In this document: piece by piece, positions 1-8,470 of the stretch
Position numbering within the stretch: position 1 is the stretch's first letter
How the letters are laid out: the number at the start of each line of letters is the position of its first letter
From: Demequina soli
Lineage (GTDB): Bacteria > Actinomycetota > Actinomycetes > Actinomycetales > Demequinaceae
DNA: 64,000 bases
Assembly: GCF_000971195.1 (NCBI RefSeq)
Contig: NZ_BBLZ01000005.1
Coordinates: forward strand, 1-64,000
Direction of reading: 5' to 3'
Notes under the pieces: model-generated
What the model was told of the DNA's origin: nothing
Database searches by the model: none
Seen by the model: the letters and a program-made list of their open reading frames with translations, nothing else
Made by a program: the position numbers and the translations under genes

Positions 1-489
1 GGCCTCATGGTCGGCCTCACCTCCGTCGGCTCGGGCTCCCTCATCATCATCGCCCTCATGGCCCTCTACCCCGCCCTGAAGGCCAACCAGCTCGTCGGCA
101 CCGACCTCGTCCAGGCCGTGCCCCTCGTGGTCTCCGCCGCGGTCGCCCACCTGTGGTTCGGCGAGGTCGACTGGTCCGTCACCATCCCCGTCATCATCGG
201 CTCCATCCCCGGCACCTACCTCGGCGCCCAGCTGTCCTCCCGCGTCGGCGGCGGCGGCCTGGTCCGCCGGGCCCTCGCGATCGTGCTGATGGTCTCGGGC
301 CTGAAGATGCTCGGCGCATCCAACGCCTTCACCCTGGCCGCCCTCGCCACCGCCCTCGTCGGCGGCACCCTCGCCTGGGCCCTCATCCGCCACCGCCTCG
401 GCTTCGACTTCTTCATCTGGCAGGCCCGCCGCCACGAAGCCGCGGCCCGCGCCGCCCGCGAGGCCACCGGACCGCACAAGGAGGACTGA
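1..489 (+). CDS. TauE/SafE-family sulfite/sulfonate exporter, C-terminal part (5' end outside window)
   Basis: The frame is open from base 1, so the start lies before the window. The visible 162 residues hold about four hydrophobic segments. The glycine-rich stretch GLTSVGSGSL near the beginning is typical of the opening of the second half-repeat of TauE/SafE membrane proteins, which move sulfite or sulfonate-like anions across the cytoplasmic membrane. The tail is basic and cytosolic-looking. The stop (487-489) is one base before the GTG of the APS kinase gene, so the two are almost certainly co-transcribed. That neighbour supports a role in sulfur handling; transport direction and exact substrate cannot be read from the sequence. 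Confidence 0.85.
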   Translation, partial: GLMVGLTSVGSGSLIIIALMALYPALKANQLVGTDLVQAVPLVVSAAVAHLWFGEVDWSVTIPVIIGSIPGTYLGAQLSSRVGGGGLVRRALAIVLMVSGLKMLGASNAFTLAALATALVGGTLAWALIRHRLGFDFFIWQARRHEAAARAAREATGPHKED

Positions 490-490
490 C

Positions 491-1603
491 GTGCAGCTGC
501 GTCTGACCCGTCACCAGCTCAACGAGCTCGAGCTCATGCGCGCCGGCGCCTACGGCACCAGCCTGCGCTACCTCATCCCCGCCGGCGACACCCACATCGC
601 CACCCTCCTCGTCGACGACGTCGTGGTGCCCTCCACCTTCGAGCTGCTCGACACCGAGGCCACCCCCATCGCCCGCGTCGACGTCACCGACTCCCTCACC
701 ACCGGCCGCGGCACCTGGATCGCCGGCGACGTCACCATGCTGCGCGAACCCGCCACCGCCGCGTTCGCCGAGATCCGCCCCCGCGCGAGCCTCGAGATGC
801 TCGACCACGCCACCCTCGCGGTCGGCAACGACGTCGCCGACCGCGACGACGCCCTCATCCTCGTCGACCACGGCGACACCGAGGCCCTGTCCCGCGCCGT
901 GGCCACCGCCCGCCGCACCGACCGCGACGTCCGCGTCCTGCCCCGCCCCGCCGCCGCGCACATCGTCACCGACGACGTCGACGCGCTCCTGACCCACCTC
1001 GCCGAGGTGATGTTCGCCTCCACCGTCACCACCCGCCGTCGCGCCGGACGCGCCCGCGGCACCGGCATCGTGGTCCTCCTGTCCGGCCTGTCCGGCTCCG
1101 GCAAGTCCACCATCGCCCGCCAGCTCACCCGCCGCCTGCGCGCCGAGTCCCACCAGCGCGTCACCCTCCTCGACGGCGACGAGGTCCGCGCCATGCTGTC
1201 CTCCGGCCTGGGCTTCTCCCGCGCCGACCGCGAGCTCAACGTCCGCCGCATCGGCTGGGTAGCCGCCCAGCTCGCCGCCCACGGCGGCATCGCCGTCTGC
1301 GCCCCCATCGCGCCCTACGCCACCATGCGCGCCGAGATGCGCGCCATGGCCGAGGAGCACGGCCGCTTCGTCCTCGTCCACGTCGCCACCCCCATCGAGG
1401 TCTGCGAGGCCCGCGACCGCAAGGGCCTCTACGCCAAGGCCCGCGCCGGCGAGATCAAGGAGTTCACCGGCATCTCCGACCCCTACGAGGCCCCCCACGA
1501 CGCCGACATCGTCGTCGGCGAAGGCGACGAGGGCGTCGACGACGCGGCCGAGCGCATCCTCCACGCCATCCTCGGCACCGCCGAGGCCTCCTACGTCATC
1601 TGA
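491..1603 (+). CDS. cysC: Adenylyl-sulfate (APS) kinase with N-terminal sulfurylase-like domain
   Basis: 370 residues, GTG start one base after the preceding stop. Residues 199-207 form a P-loop (GLSGSGKST), followed by the LLDGDEVR and RRIGWVA stretches and CEARDRKGLYAKAR, all typical of APS kinase, which phosphorylates APS to PAPS, the universal sulfate donor. The first ~190 residues resemble a degenerate ATP-sulfurylase N-terminal (PUA-like) domain: LTRHQLNELELMRAGAYG recalls the family opening. Ordinary CysC is about 200 residues, so this is a fused or extended form. The ATP sulfurylase that would supply APS is not in the window and may lie just upstream. Two sulfotransferase genes follow within 4.2 kb, which suggests that PAPS is used here for sulfation rather than only for assimilation. 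Confidence 0.9.
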   Translation: MQLRLTRHQLNELELMRAGAYGTSLRYLIPAGDTHIATLLVDDVVVPSTFELLDTEATPIARVDVTDSLTTGRGTWIAGDVTMLREPATAAFAEIRPRASLEMLDHATLAVGNDVADRDDALILVDHGDTEALSRAVATARRTDRDVRVLPRPAAAHIVTDDVDALLTHLAEVMFASTVTTRRRAGRARGTGIVVLLSGLSGSGKSTIARQLTRRLRAESHQRVTLLDGDEVRAMLSSGLGFSRADRELNVRRIGWVAAQLAAHGGIAVCAPIAPYATMRAEMRAMAEEHGRFVLVHVATPIEVCEARDRKGLYAKARAGEIKEFTGISDPYEAPHDADIVVGEGDEGVDDAAERILHAILGTAEASYVI

Positions 1604-1609
1604 CGTCAC

Positions 1610-1642
1610 CGCCCGCCGCCTCCGTTCGTGAGGTGGCGGGCG
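1610..1642. terminator. Bidirectional terminator hairpin between convergent genes
   Basis: A 13-bp stem (1610-1622 with 1630-1642, one G-T pair) closes a 7-base loop and is followed by TTCT. It lies between the stops of cysC (+) and the acyltransferase (-). Confidence 0.85.
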
Positions 1643-1645
1643 TTC

Positions 1646-3814
1646 TCACGTCCCCGACAGGAAGCCGGCCGGGGCGCGGTCGATGACCTGCGGAGCGAGC
1701 GTGGACGCCCACAGGCGGGTGAGGTGGCCCGAGTCGCGGTAGACCAGCACTCCGCCGACCACGGAACGGCATAGCACCTCCCCGCAGTAGTCGTCCGTGA
1801 GATCGATCACGGCGACCTGATCCTTGGTGAACGCGCGCGCGGCGCGGAGCTGCGGATCGAACTGCAAGGCCTCTTCGCGAGGCAGCGTGCAGCGGCGGCG
1901 GGCGCCGAGCCCGTGCTCCGCGACACATTCCTGGACACCGTCGACCGCATGCGGGTTGTCCGCGATGGCGAGCACGCGCGCACCCGAGTCCACGGCGACC
2001 TGCCAGGCCGCCACGAGGCCGTCCACGCCCGCCGCACGGCGGCTCGGGTAGTCGAACCTCTTCCAGGTGACACCGGACAGCTGGCTCGTGAGGAGGAGGT
2101 CGTAGTCGCCGGTCCCGAGATCGTCGGCGATCGCCTGCTGCCACTCGGCGCACAGGTCCGCCACGGCCGGCCCGAAGGACGTGCGCACGGCGAACGTGTA
2201 CGGGCAGCTGTTGCGGAACGCGACCGTGAGATCCCAGTCGTACGCATCGGCGAGCTCGAGCGCGAGGTTGGTGAGCTGCTCGGCGTGCGAGTCGCCCACC
2301 ATGAGGACGCGAGGCCCGGTCCCATCGCCGCCGACCAGGTGGCACGAGGCGTAGCCCTCGTCGCGCCAGCTGAGGAAGCAGCCCTCCCCCTCGAGTCGAT
2401 CGCGCACGAGGCGGGCGCCGGCGTTGGCCACGGCCTGATCCGGCACAAGCGCCTCGTAGAGGGTGCCTGCGCACTCGTCCGGGCGGGCGGCCGCGTCAGC
2501 GCCCAAGCACGCGGGCTGATCCTTGATCAGCTCCTCGACCGCTGCGATGGCCTTGGCCTCCACGACCTTGGCCTGGACGAGGATGGCGCTCGGGACGGTC
2601 AGCACGCAGAGGGTGCCGACGACCAGCATCGCGACCGCGCGGCGCGGCGTGAACAGGTGATCACGCCTCGGGTCGAGGTAGCGACGCTCCACCCACGCGT
2701 AGCTCGACGCGGCCAGTGCGAGCGATACGGCGAGCTGCGCGATCACGAGCGGGACGCGGGGTGCCTCGGAGAACGCGTAGCCGGAGACGATGATCACCGG
2801 CCAGTGCCACAGGTAGAGCGAGTACGACACGTCGCCAAGCCACTGCACGGGCCTCAGGCCCGCAGGCCTCACGGAGTCCCAGCGCAGAGCCGTCGAGCCC
2901 ATCCCGAGCACCACCGCGGTCGCGAGCGTCGGCACGAGCGTGGGCCACGACGGATGCGGGGTCTGCGCGTCGAACACCGCCAGCGAGCCCATGAGGACGA
3001 TCCACGCGATCCAGACGCTGCCGGCGCGCAGCCAGTCGGGGATGCGAGCCGACGCGCCCAGCTCTCGCAGCACGGCCGGCGCAGTCGCGACGATGCCGCC
3101 GAGCGCGAACTGCCACGCGCGGGTGGTGGTCGGGTAGAAGACGTCGATGCCCGCGTTGGCGACGCCGCCGGCGGCGGCGAGGAACGATGCGATGCCCGCG
3201 CCGGCGAGCACCAGCGGCAGAGCGATGGTGAAGCGCCGCGCGGACCGGCGCAGCGCCAGCAGGAGCAGCACCATCAGGATCGGGATCGCGACGTAGTACT
3301 GCTCCTCGACCGACAGGGACCAGAAGTGCCGGAACGGTGAGACCGGGATGTCCTCGCGGAAGTAGTCGGAGCCCGCCGCCGCGAGGTACCAGTTCTCGAC
3401 GTACAGCGTCGAGGCGACCGCTTCCTCCGAGAACTGGCGCCACAGCGCCGACGGGACCCACACAAGCATCGCAAGCGTGGTTCCCAGGATCGCCAGGAAG
3501 GACGCCGGCATGAGACGGCGCACGCGCCGATTCCAGAACTGGGACAGGCGGAACCGCCCGCCCACGATGCCACGCGCGATGATCCCGGTGATGAGGTAGC
3601 CAGAGATCACGAAGAAGATGTCGACGCCGATGTAGCCGCCCGTCAACCGGTGAGGCGCCAGGTGGTTGACCAGCACGCCGCCGATCGCGACCGCGCGCAG
3701 GGCCTGGATGTCGCGCCTCCTGGCCGATGGTGCCGCGTGGCCCGAGACGCGTGTCGCCTCGGAGCTCGTCGGCTGCGGCTCCCGCTCCTCGCGATCCAGC
3801 ACGACAGTCACCAC
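1646..3814 (-). CDS. OafA/YrhL-type acyltransferase with C-terminal SGNH domain
   Basis: About 722 residues from GTG 3814 (GTG 3811 is equally possible); an AGGGGG ribosome site lies 4-7 bases before them, which favours this over longer upstream ATGs. The N-terminal ~370 residues form an acyltransferase-3 membrane domain with about ten hydrophobic segments and the expected early NHL histidine followed by GVDIFFVISGYLIT. A cytosolic/periplasmic C-terminal half carries SGNH-hydrolase marks: GDSHAEQ (block I, nucleophile Ser) and DSGH near the end (catalytic Asp/His). Such two-domain proteins O-acetylate surface polysaccharides, the membrane part passing the acyl group to the SGNH part. The neighbouring sulfotransferases and glycosyltransferases fit decoration of an exported glycan. 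It is divergent from the next gene and ends at a shared terminator. Confidence 0.9.
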   Translation of the reverse strand: MVTVVLDREEREPQPTSSEATRVSGHAAPSARRRDIQALRAVAIGGVLVNHLAPHRLTGGYIGVDIFFVISGYLITGIIARGIVGGRFRLSQFWNRRVRRLMPASFLAILGTTLAMLVWVPSALWRQFSEEAVASTLYVENWYLAAAGSDYFREDIPVSPFRHFWSLSVEEQYYVAIPILMVLLLLALRRSARRFTIALPLVLAGAGIASFLAAAGGVANAGIDVFYPTTTRAWQFALGGIVATAPAVLRELGASARIPDWLRAGSVWIAWIVLMGSLAVFDAQTPHPSWPTLVPTLATAVVLGMGSTALRWDSVRPAGLRPVQWLGDVSYSLYLWHWPVIIVSGYAFSEAPRVPLVIAQLAVSLALAASSYAWVERRYLDPRRDHLFTPRRAVAMLVVGTLCVLTVPSAILVQAKVVEAKAIAAVEELIKDQPACLGADAAARPDECAGTLYEALVPDQAVANAGARLVRDRLEGEGCFLSWRDEGYASCHLVGGDGTGPRVLMVGDSHAEQLTNLALELADAYDWDLTVAFRNSCPYTFAVRTSFGPAVADLCAEWQQAIADDLGTGDYDLLLTSQLSGVTWKRFDYPSRRAAGVDGLVAAWQVAVDSGARVLAIADNPHAVDGVQECVAEHGLGARRRCTLPREEALQFDPQLRAARAFTKDQVAVIDLTDDYCGEVLCRSVVGGVLVYRDSGHLTRLWASTLAPQVIDRAPAGFLSGT

Positions 3815-3938
3815 GGTGCCCCCTGTTCCACGACTGCGCGGCGGCCCGTGTGCCCCCACAGCGCGGACAAGTGTAGGGGTGCGAGGGAGGCGACCGCCGC
3901 GCAAAAGGGTGCTGCCAGGAGGCACGGAACGTGCGTGG

Positions 3939-3944
3939 GATACT
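3939..3944 (+). promoter_or_regulatory. -10 element for leaderless sulfotransferase mRNA
   Basis: GATACT ends 6 bases before the ATG at 3951 and no ribosome site is present, so transcription probably starts at the ATG. Confidence 0.55.
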
Positions 3945-3950
3945 TCGCGC

Positions 3951-4997
3951 ATGAAGATCACCCCCGTCTCCCCGAGCGACGCGTCGGCGGCAAGCGGCGC
4001 CTACAACACGTGGGTCCTGCCGGAGCAGAAGATCCTCTTCGTGTCGATCGGCAAGAACGCGTGCACGTCCATCAAGTGGCTGCTGGCCGAGATCTCCGGA
4101 CAGGACATCGACCAGCTGCTCGACACCCCGGCCCTGCAGTCGACGCGACGCATGCTCATCCACACGCGCAAGCGGTGGGTGAACACGCCCAAGCTGAGCG
4201 AGATGACGGAGGAGCAGCGCGCGCAGATCAGCCCGGACAACGGGTGGTTCGTGTTCGCGGTCGTCCGTGACCCGCGCCTGCGGATCTTCTCGGCGTGGCA
4301 GTCGAAGTTCCTCGTCGGCGAGCCCGCGTACAGCTGGCGGAAGTACGGCGGTCGCGCCTGGATCCCGAGCACCCCGGAGTCCAAGGAGGACGTGCTCCGT
4401 GACTGGGAGAAGTTCGTCACGGCGCTCGAGCTCGACGGGCCCCGCGGCGGCGTCGCGCGCGGCGACGGCCACTTCACCACGCACACCGCCCGCCTGCACG
4501 AGGCGGTGGTGCCCTACGGCACCATCTACGACATGAGCGAGATCGGCCAGCTCACCACGGACCTGCGGGAGCACCTCATCCGCACGCAGGGCCACTCGCC
4601 CGAGCTGCTGCTCGGCAATGAGAACGACACGCCGCTGAAGGCTGGCCGCGAGGTGTTCGAGAACGGCATCCTCGACCGTCTCGAGGTCATCTACGCGTCG
4701 GACTTCGAGCGCTTCGGCGACCTGTGGGACGAGTCCTTCGAGCGGAAGGTCATGGCGAAGCCTGTCGACTGGACGGCCGCCGACTTCCGCGAGATCGCGT
4801 CGCGTCGGGCGATCAACGAGCGGGTCTACGAGCTCGACATGCGCATCCGTGGGCTCGCTGCCAAGAATCGCGAGTTGAGGGCCGACCTGCAGAGCGCGCG
4901 CGCCGAGCTCACCGCGGCCCGCGACGTCAAGGTCCCTGCTCCGACACCGACGCCGAGCCTCGCGAGCAAGGTCAAGCGCCGGCTCACCGCCCGCTGA
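3951..4997 (+). CDS. Sulfotransferase family protein (carbohydrate sulfotransferase-like)
   Basis: 348 residues. The start is ATG 3951, directly after a -10 box; an upstream extension in frame would overlap the divergent gene's promoter. Near the N-terminus FVSIGKNACTSIKWLL matches the 5'-phosphosulfate loop of Sulfotransfer_2-type enzymes, and VFAVVRDPRLRIFSAWQSKF matches the 3'-phosphate-binding segment that contacts PAPS. The last ~60 residues are charged and heptad-like (KNRELRADLQSARAEL), probably a coiled coil for oligomerisation. The enzyme should move sulfate from PAPS to a sugar or glycolipid hydroxyl in the cytoplasm. The APS kinase gene 2.3 kb away would make the donor, and a second sulfotransferase follows in the same direction. 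The acceptor is unknown. Confidence 0.85.
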   Translation: MKITPVSPSDASAASGAYNTWVLPEQKILFVSIGKNACTSIKWLLAEISGQDIDQLLDTPALQSTRRMLIHTRKRWVNTPKLSEMTEEQRAQISPDNGWFVFAVVRDPRLRIFSAWQSKFLVGEPAYSWRKYGGRAWIPSTPESKEDVLRDWEKFVTALELDGPRGGVARGDGHFTTHTARLHEAVVPYGTIYDMSEIGQLTTDLREHLIRTQGHSPELLLGNENDTPLKAGREVFENGILDRLEVIYASDFERFGDLWDESFERKVMAKPVDWTAADFREIASRRAINERVYELDMRIRGLAAKNRELRADLQSARAELTAARDVKVPAPTPTPSLASKVKRRLTAR

Positions 4998-5104
4998 GCC
5001 TCGCGCGAGGGCCCGGTCCGCGTCGAGGGCCGGGCGCTCGCACGCACCTCGGTGTCCCTCTCGAGGCGGTTCATCCCCGGTCCGGACGGTACCCGCCAAC
5101 CTGA

Positions 5105-5110
5105 TACCGT
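5105..5110 (+). promoter_or_regulatory. -10 element for leaderless second sulfotransferase
   Basis: TACCGT ends 6 bases before ATG 5117. The gene therefore has its own promoter although it follows the first sulfotransferase by only 119 bases. Confidence 0.5.
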
Positions 5111-5116
5111 CCTCCC

Positions 5117-5764
5117 ATGGAGTGGAGGATCACCGTCTGGGACGAGCCGCGTCTGGTCTACGTCGCCGTGGCCAAGGTCGCGAACACCGCCGTCAAGGCG
5201 GCGCTGCTGGAGTCCTACGTCGAGGACACGCGGTGGAGGAACCCTCACGCGGAGGACATGCCGTACAAGACGGCAGAGCCTGGCGAGCTCGCGACCACCT
5301 ACGCCGACCACACGGTCTTCAGCGTGGTCCGCAACCCCTACGACCGCCTCGTGTCCTTCTGGGCCGACAAGATCGTGGGCGTCGGCTGGTACCGCAGGCT
5401 CGGCGCGCTGGGCTTCACCCGCAACCAGTCGTTCGCCGAGGCAGCGGCTGTCGCCTGCGGGCTCGCCGACGACGTGACCGACCCCCACGCCCAGTCGCAG
5501 GTCGCCCGCCTCAAGGCGGACTCGGGGCTGCTGCTCCCGACAGAGCTCATCCGCTTCGAGCGCATCGACGAGGACTGGACGCGGCTCCAGGAGCTCGCGG
5601 CCCAGGCGGGCGCCCGCCCGCTCAAGTCGCTGACGCCGCGCCGCGTGAGCCAGCGCGACGCCTGGCAGGACTACTACACCGACGAGGTCGCCGCGATCGT
5701 CGCCGAGCGGTACCGCGAGGACTTCGACCTCCTGGGCTACGACACGGCGTTCGCGCGCGCCTGA
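5117..5764 (+). CDS. Sulfotransferase family protein
   Basis: 215 residues, ATG start. VAVAKVANTAVKAAL near residue 20 is the phosphosulfate-binding loop in which a Lys-containing AKVANT replaces the more usual PKxGxT, as in Sulfotransfer_2 (chondroitin/dermatan-type) relatives. FSVVRNPYDRLVSFWADKI is the 3'-phosphate segment with the invariant Arg and the RNPYDRLVS signature. It is much shorter than the preceding sulfotransferase and lacks its coiled-coil tail. The two share the same fold motifs but little other sequence, so they probably act on different acceptors or positions. Transcribed toward a strong terminator at 6001-6037. Confidence 0.85.
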   Translation: MEWRITVWDEPRLVYVAVAKVANTAVKAALLESYVEDTRWRNPHAEDMPYKTAEPGELATTYADHTVFSVVRNPYDRLVSFWADKIVGVGWYRRLGALGFTRNQSFAEAAAVACGLADDVTDPHAQSQVARLKADSGLLLPTELIRFERIDEDWTRLQELAAQAGARPLKSLTPRRVSQRDAWQDYYTDEVAAIVAERYREDFDLLGYDTAFARA

Positions 5765-6052
5765 GCGACCCTCCGACACGGAGAGCGGAACCACCACCGC
5801 CCCGCCGCTGAACCGCGTGCGGGAGCCGGCGGCGTCATGGTGTCCGTGACCGTCGACCGAGCCGTGCTCGGTCTCACCGCGGGTCCGCCCTCTCGGCCTC
5901 CAGAGGCCACCACGAGAACACCGCCGCCGATGCCGTCCCGGCGGCTCCCGCATCGTCCCCTGGCCGCGATCGACGCGGGCCGGGCGCCCCCACCGATGCG
6001 CGAGGGGCGCCCCACCGTCATGGTGGGGCGCCCCTCGTCGCGCAGCCGGCGG
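5765..6052. other. Intergenic stretch without a recognisable gene
   Basis: Between two convergent genes. Apart from the strong hairpin at 6001-6037 I see only short inverted words (for example GGCCTCCAGAGGCC near 5897-5910) and no credible coding pattern. Confidence 0.5.
6001..6037. terminator. Strong bidirectional terminator
   Basis: A perfect 16-bp stem (6001-6016 with 6022-6037) closes a GTCAT loop between the convergent sulfotransferase and polysialyltransferase-like genes. Confidence 0.9.
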
Positions 6053-7414
6053 TCAGTGGCCGCGCAGCACCTTCACGGCCCTGCGCGTGCGTCCCCGCAG
6101 CACGGAGACGGCACGGTGGAACACCTGCCCCTGATCGGACTTGTCGAGCTGATGCGTGATCACAGCGCGCATGCCCTCGCCCTTCAGGCTGCCGCCGGGC
6201 AGCCCCAGCTTCGCGAGACGGCTCGCCGGGAAGTACCTTTCGCGGTCCGCCACCGAGAGCGATCCGATGACGTCGATCGCCTCGTCGCGCAGGTGAGCGA
6301 CGATCTTGGGCTGCTGCACGTAGCCGACCGCCCGGACCAGCCGCTGAAGCGCCTCGGGCGCCCGGAAGGTGTCGTCCGCGCGCGTGAGGGCGTCGACGGC
6401 CACGAGAGGGATGCGGTTGGAGTTCTCGTATGGATCGAGCCGCGGGAGCAGCTCCTCGGGTCCGACGGCGTCGATGGCCAGGTCGAAGATCGACCTCGCT
6501 GTCGCGAGTCCCGTGGAGAACGCCGCGATGACGCCCACGCAGTTGATCCGCGGCATGAGCGACTCCGCCACCCACGGCGTGTCGACCACGACGATGTCGA
6601 CGTCGAGATGCCCCTCGACCAGTCGGGACACGGCGGCCGGAGGGGCGGCGGGATGCGGCTTGAACAGCACCCGCTCGGCACCCATCCCGATCGCACGCTC
6701 GATCATCCTCTCCTGGAGCGCGATCTCCTCGCTCGCGGGGATGAGCCTGATCGAGGACAGGTACTGTCCGAGCACCAGCGCGGTGGGGCGCTGGTCCGCG
6801 CAGATCTCCGCGAACAGCGGGTCGGTCTCCGCGTCGGCGGCGAGGGCGAACGCGGCGCGCGCCGCATCGGCCGGGACAGCGCGCAGCTCGATGTCGAGCT
6901 CCGAGAACAGCACCGGCCTCACCCCGTCGAGCAGGTCGAGGTAGATGAGGGACGCGATCCGCGACTGGATCGAGTACGGGATCTCCGAACGCAGCGGCGA
7001 GTAGCTCATGAGCCCGTCGGAGATCACGTGGACGGTGCCCGACTCGAACATCCGCATGAGCGTCTTGGCGGGCGCGACCTGCGGGCTCTGGACGAACAGC
7101 TCGATGTCCTCGGTTCCGAGGTCCCAGTCGTCGCGGAGCACGCGCGCGAAGACCGGCAGGTCGACGTCGCGGGGGTTCCAGTGGTTGGGCGCGTGCGGGG
7201 CCGTGAACTCGTTGAGGTCGATCACCCGATCGAAGCGGTCGAGCAACGGCTTCGCTCCGGGCTGGTCGAGCAGCGACGTGGTCACCTCGGGCACGGGGGC
7301 ACCGTTGACCGCGAGGAGGAGACGAGGCCCGTTGTCCTCGACGAGCCCCGCGTCGATCGCCGCGACGACGGTCGCGATAGCGCTGAGCGATGTCGACATG
7401 AAGATCTGGGTCAC
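6053..7414 (-). CDS. Polysialyltransferase-like glycosyltransferase
   Basis: 453 residues from GTG 7414, which overlaps the upstream stop as GTGA and is preceded by AAGGGGAG. The N-terminus (TQIFMSTSLSAIATVVAAID then LLLAVNGAPVPE) and the later FKPHPAAPP and TPWVAESL segments look like alpha-2,8-polysialyltransferase (PF07388-type, GT-B fold) proteins. The HP motif in KPHP is the nucleotide-binding dyad of bacterial sialyltransferases, and the following ValAlaGlu/Ser region matches the acceptor side. It should transfer a nonulosonate from its CMP form to a growing chain in the cytoplasm. It is the last gene of a minus-strand run with a GT2 enzyme and a NeuB-like synthase, which supports the assignment. 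Linkage and acceptor cannot be predicted. Confidence 0.75.
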   Translation of the reverse strand: MTQIFMSTSLSAIATVVAAIDAGLVEDNGPRLLLAVNGAPVPEVTTSLLDQPGAKPLLDRFDRVIDLNEFTAPHAPNHWNPRDVDLPVFARVLRDDWDLGTEDIELFVQSPQVAPAKTLMRMFESGTVHVISDGLMSYSPLRSEIPYSIQSRIASLIYLDLLDGVRPVLFSELDIELRAVPADAARAAFALAADAETDPLFAEICADQRPTALVLGQYLSSIRLIPASEEIALQERMIERAIGMGAERVLFKPHPAAPPAAVSRLVEGHLDVDIVVVDTPWVAESLMPRINCVGVIAAFSTGLATARSIFDLAIDAVGPEELLPRLDPYENSNRIPLVAVDALTRADDTFRAPEALQRLVRAVGYVQQPKIVAHLRDEAIDVIGSLSVADRERYFPASRLAKLGLPGGSLKGEGMRAVITHQLDKSDQGQVFHRAVSVLRGRTRRAVKVLRGH

Positions 7415-8391
7415 GAGTCGCTCCCCTTCTGGTGGTAGCGCGACAGCGCGAGGCGCCTGCGGCCGGGGCCGTTGCGCAGCGCCTCGGCCACGTGCTCGGC
7501 GGGGAGCGCTGCCATCAGGTCGCGCACTCCGTGCTGCAGGGTCTGGCGGTCGGCGCTGGTCATCTGACCCGCGCGCGTGAGCTGGTGCTCGCAGATCGCG
7601 AGCGTGTTCCACGTGAGCTTCGGCCAGAACCGCTCGGCGTCATCCGCTCGCTCGAGCACCTGGCGAGCCAGGTCGAAGGCGCGGATGAAGTGCAGCTGAC
7701 GCGAGTCGATGATCCGGGTGAGCGATCCCTCGACCTCGCGGCGGTAGAAGAGGTAGGGCGCGTCGACGACGGCGAACGATCGCGCCTCGAGGAACAGACG
7801 CCAGATCCACGGCCGGTCCTCCGCTGTGAAGAGTCCGTCGTCGAACGCCAGCAACCCGTCGTCGTACAGGCGCCGGTCGAACATGCCGGCCCACGCGTAG
7901 GGGTAGTCCACCATAGTCCGCTGGTTGCGCGGCATGATCGCCTCGCGCGGCGCGATCGCCTGGTGGCGCTGGAACCACGGCGCGCGGACCACCTCGCGCC
8001 GGAAGCCGGCGGCGGTGACGTGGTCCGTGCGCACGAAGTCGCAGTCGAGCGCGTCCATCGCGTCCGCGAGGGACTGGAGGCGCCGCGGCGCCATCCAGTC
8101 GTCCCCGTCGATGAACGCGATGCGGCGCCCCGTGGCGAGGCGCAGCCCCTGATTGCGGGCGGACGCGAGGCCGGAGGGCGCATCGTTCTCGATGACGCGG
8201 AAGTTCGGCAGATGCCTGCCGTAGTACCGCAGCACGTCACCCGTGGCGTCCTTCGAGCCGTCGTTGATCGCGATGACCTCGAGGGCGGAGAGATCGTCGA
8301 ACTGCAGCGCGACGCTCTTCATGGTGGTGCCGACGTAGTCCTCGCCGTCCTTGACGGGAAGGATCAGTGTGACACGGGGAGCGTCAACCAT
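7411..8391 (-). CDS. Family 2 glycosyltransferase
   Basis: 326 residues from ATG 8391 (start chosen because the conserved VTLILPVKDGEDYV begins five residues in; a longer ATG at 8424 lies inside a hairpin). GT-A motifs: VIAINDGSKDATGDVL for nucleotide-sugar binding, ASARNQGL, and FIDGDDWM as the DxD metal site. The C-terminal half (residues ~190-326) is a helical extension without membrane segments. Enzymes of this shape often add the first or branching sugar on capsule or teichoic-acid-like chains. Four bases overlap the polysialyltransferase-like gene, so the two are translationally coupled and probably act on the same polymer. Confidence 0.85.
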   Translation of the reverse strand: MVDAPRVTLILPVKDGEDYVGTTMKSVALQFDDLSALEVIAINDGSKDATGDVLRYYGRHLPNFRVIENDAPSGLASARNQGLRLATGRRIAFIDGDDWMAPRRLQSLADAMDALDCDFVRTDHVTAAGFRREVVRAPWFQRHQAIAPREAIMPRNQRTMVDYPYAWAGMFDRRLYDDGLLAFDDGLFTAEDRPWIWRLFLEARSFAVVDAPYLFYRREVEGSLTRIIDSRQLHFIRAFDLARQVLERADDAERFWPKLTWNTLAICEHQLTRAGQMTSADRQTLQHGVRDLMAALPAEHVAEALRNGPGRRRLALSRYHQKGSDS

Positions 8392-8408
8392 GCGCCGCCC
8401 CCGACGAC

Positions 8409-8439
8409 GAGTCGCCGCCCGCAAGGCGGGCGGCGACTC
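8409..8439 (-). terminator. Perfect 14-bp hairpin between neuB-like gene and GT2 gene
   Basis: 8409-8422 pairs perfectly with 8426-8439 around an AAG loop. It follows the neuB-like stop by 31 bases and ends 18 bases before the GT2 start. There is no T run, so it may be a partial terminator or attenuator between the two. Confidence 0.65.
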
Positions 8440-8470
8440 GGTTCGATTCGTGCGTGCTCACCGAGGCGCG

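Noticed and set aside
8436-8455. GGTTCGATTCG looks like a tRNA T-loop
   Set aside because: No acceptor stem, anticodon arm or CCA can be folded around it; it lies next to a terminator hairpin.
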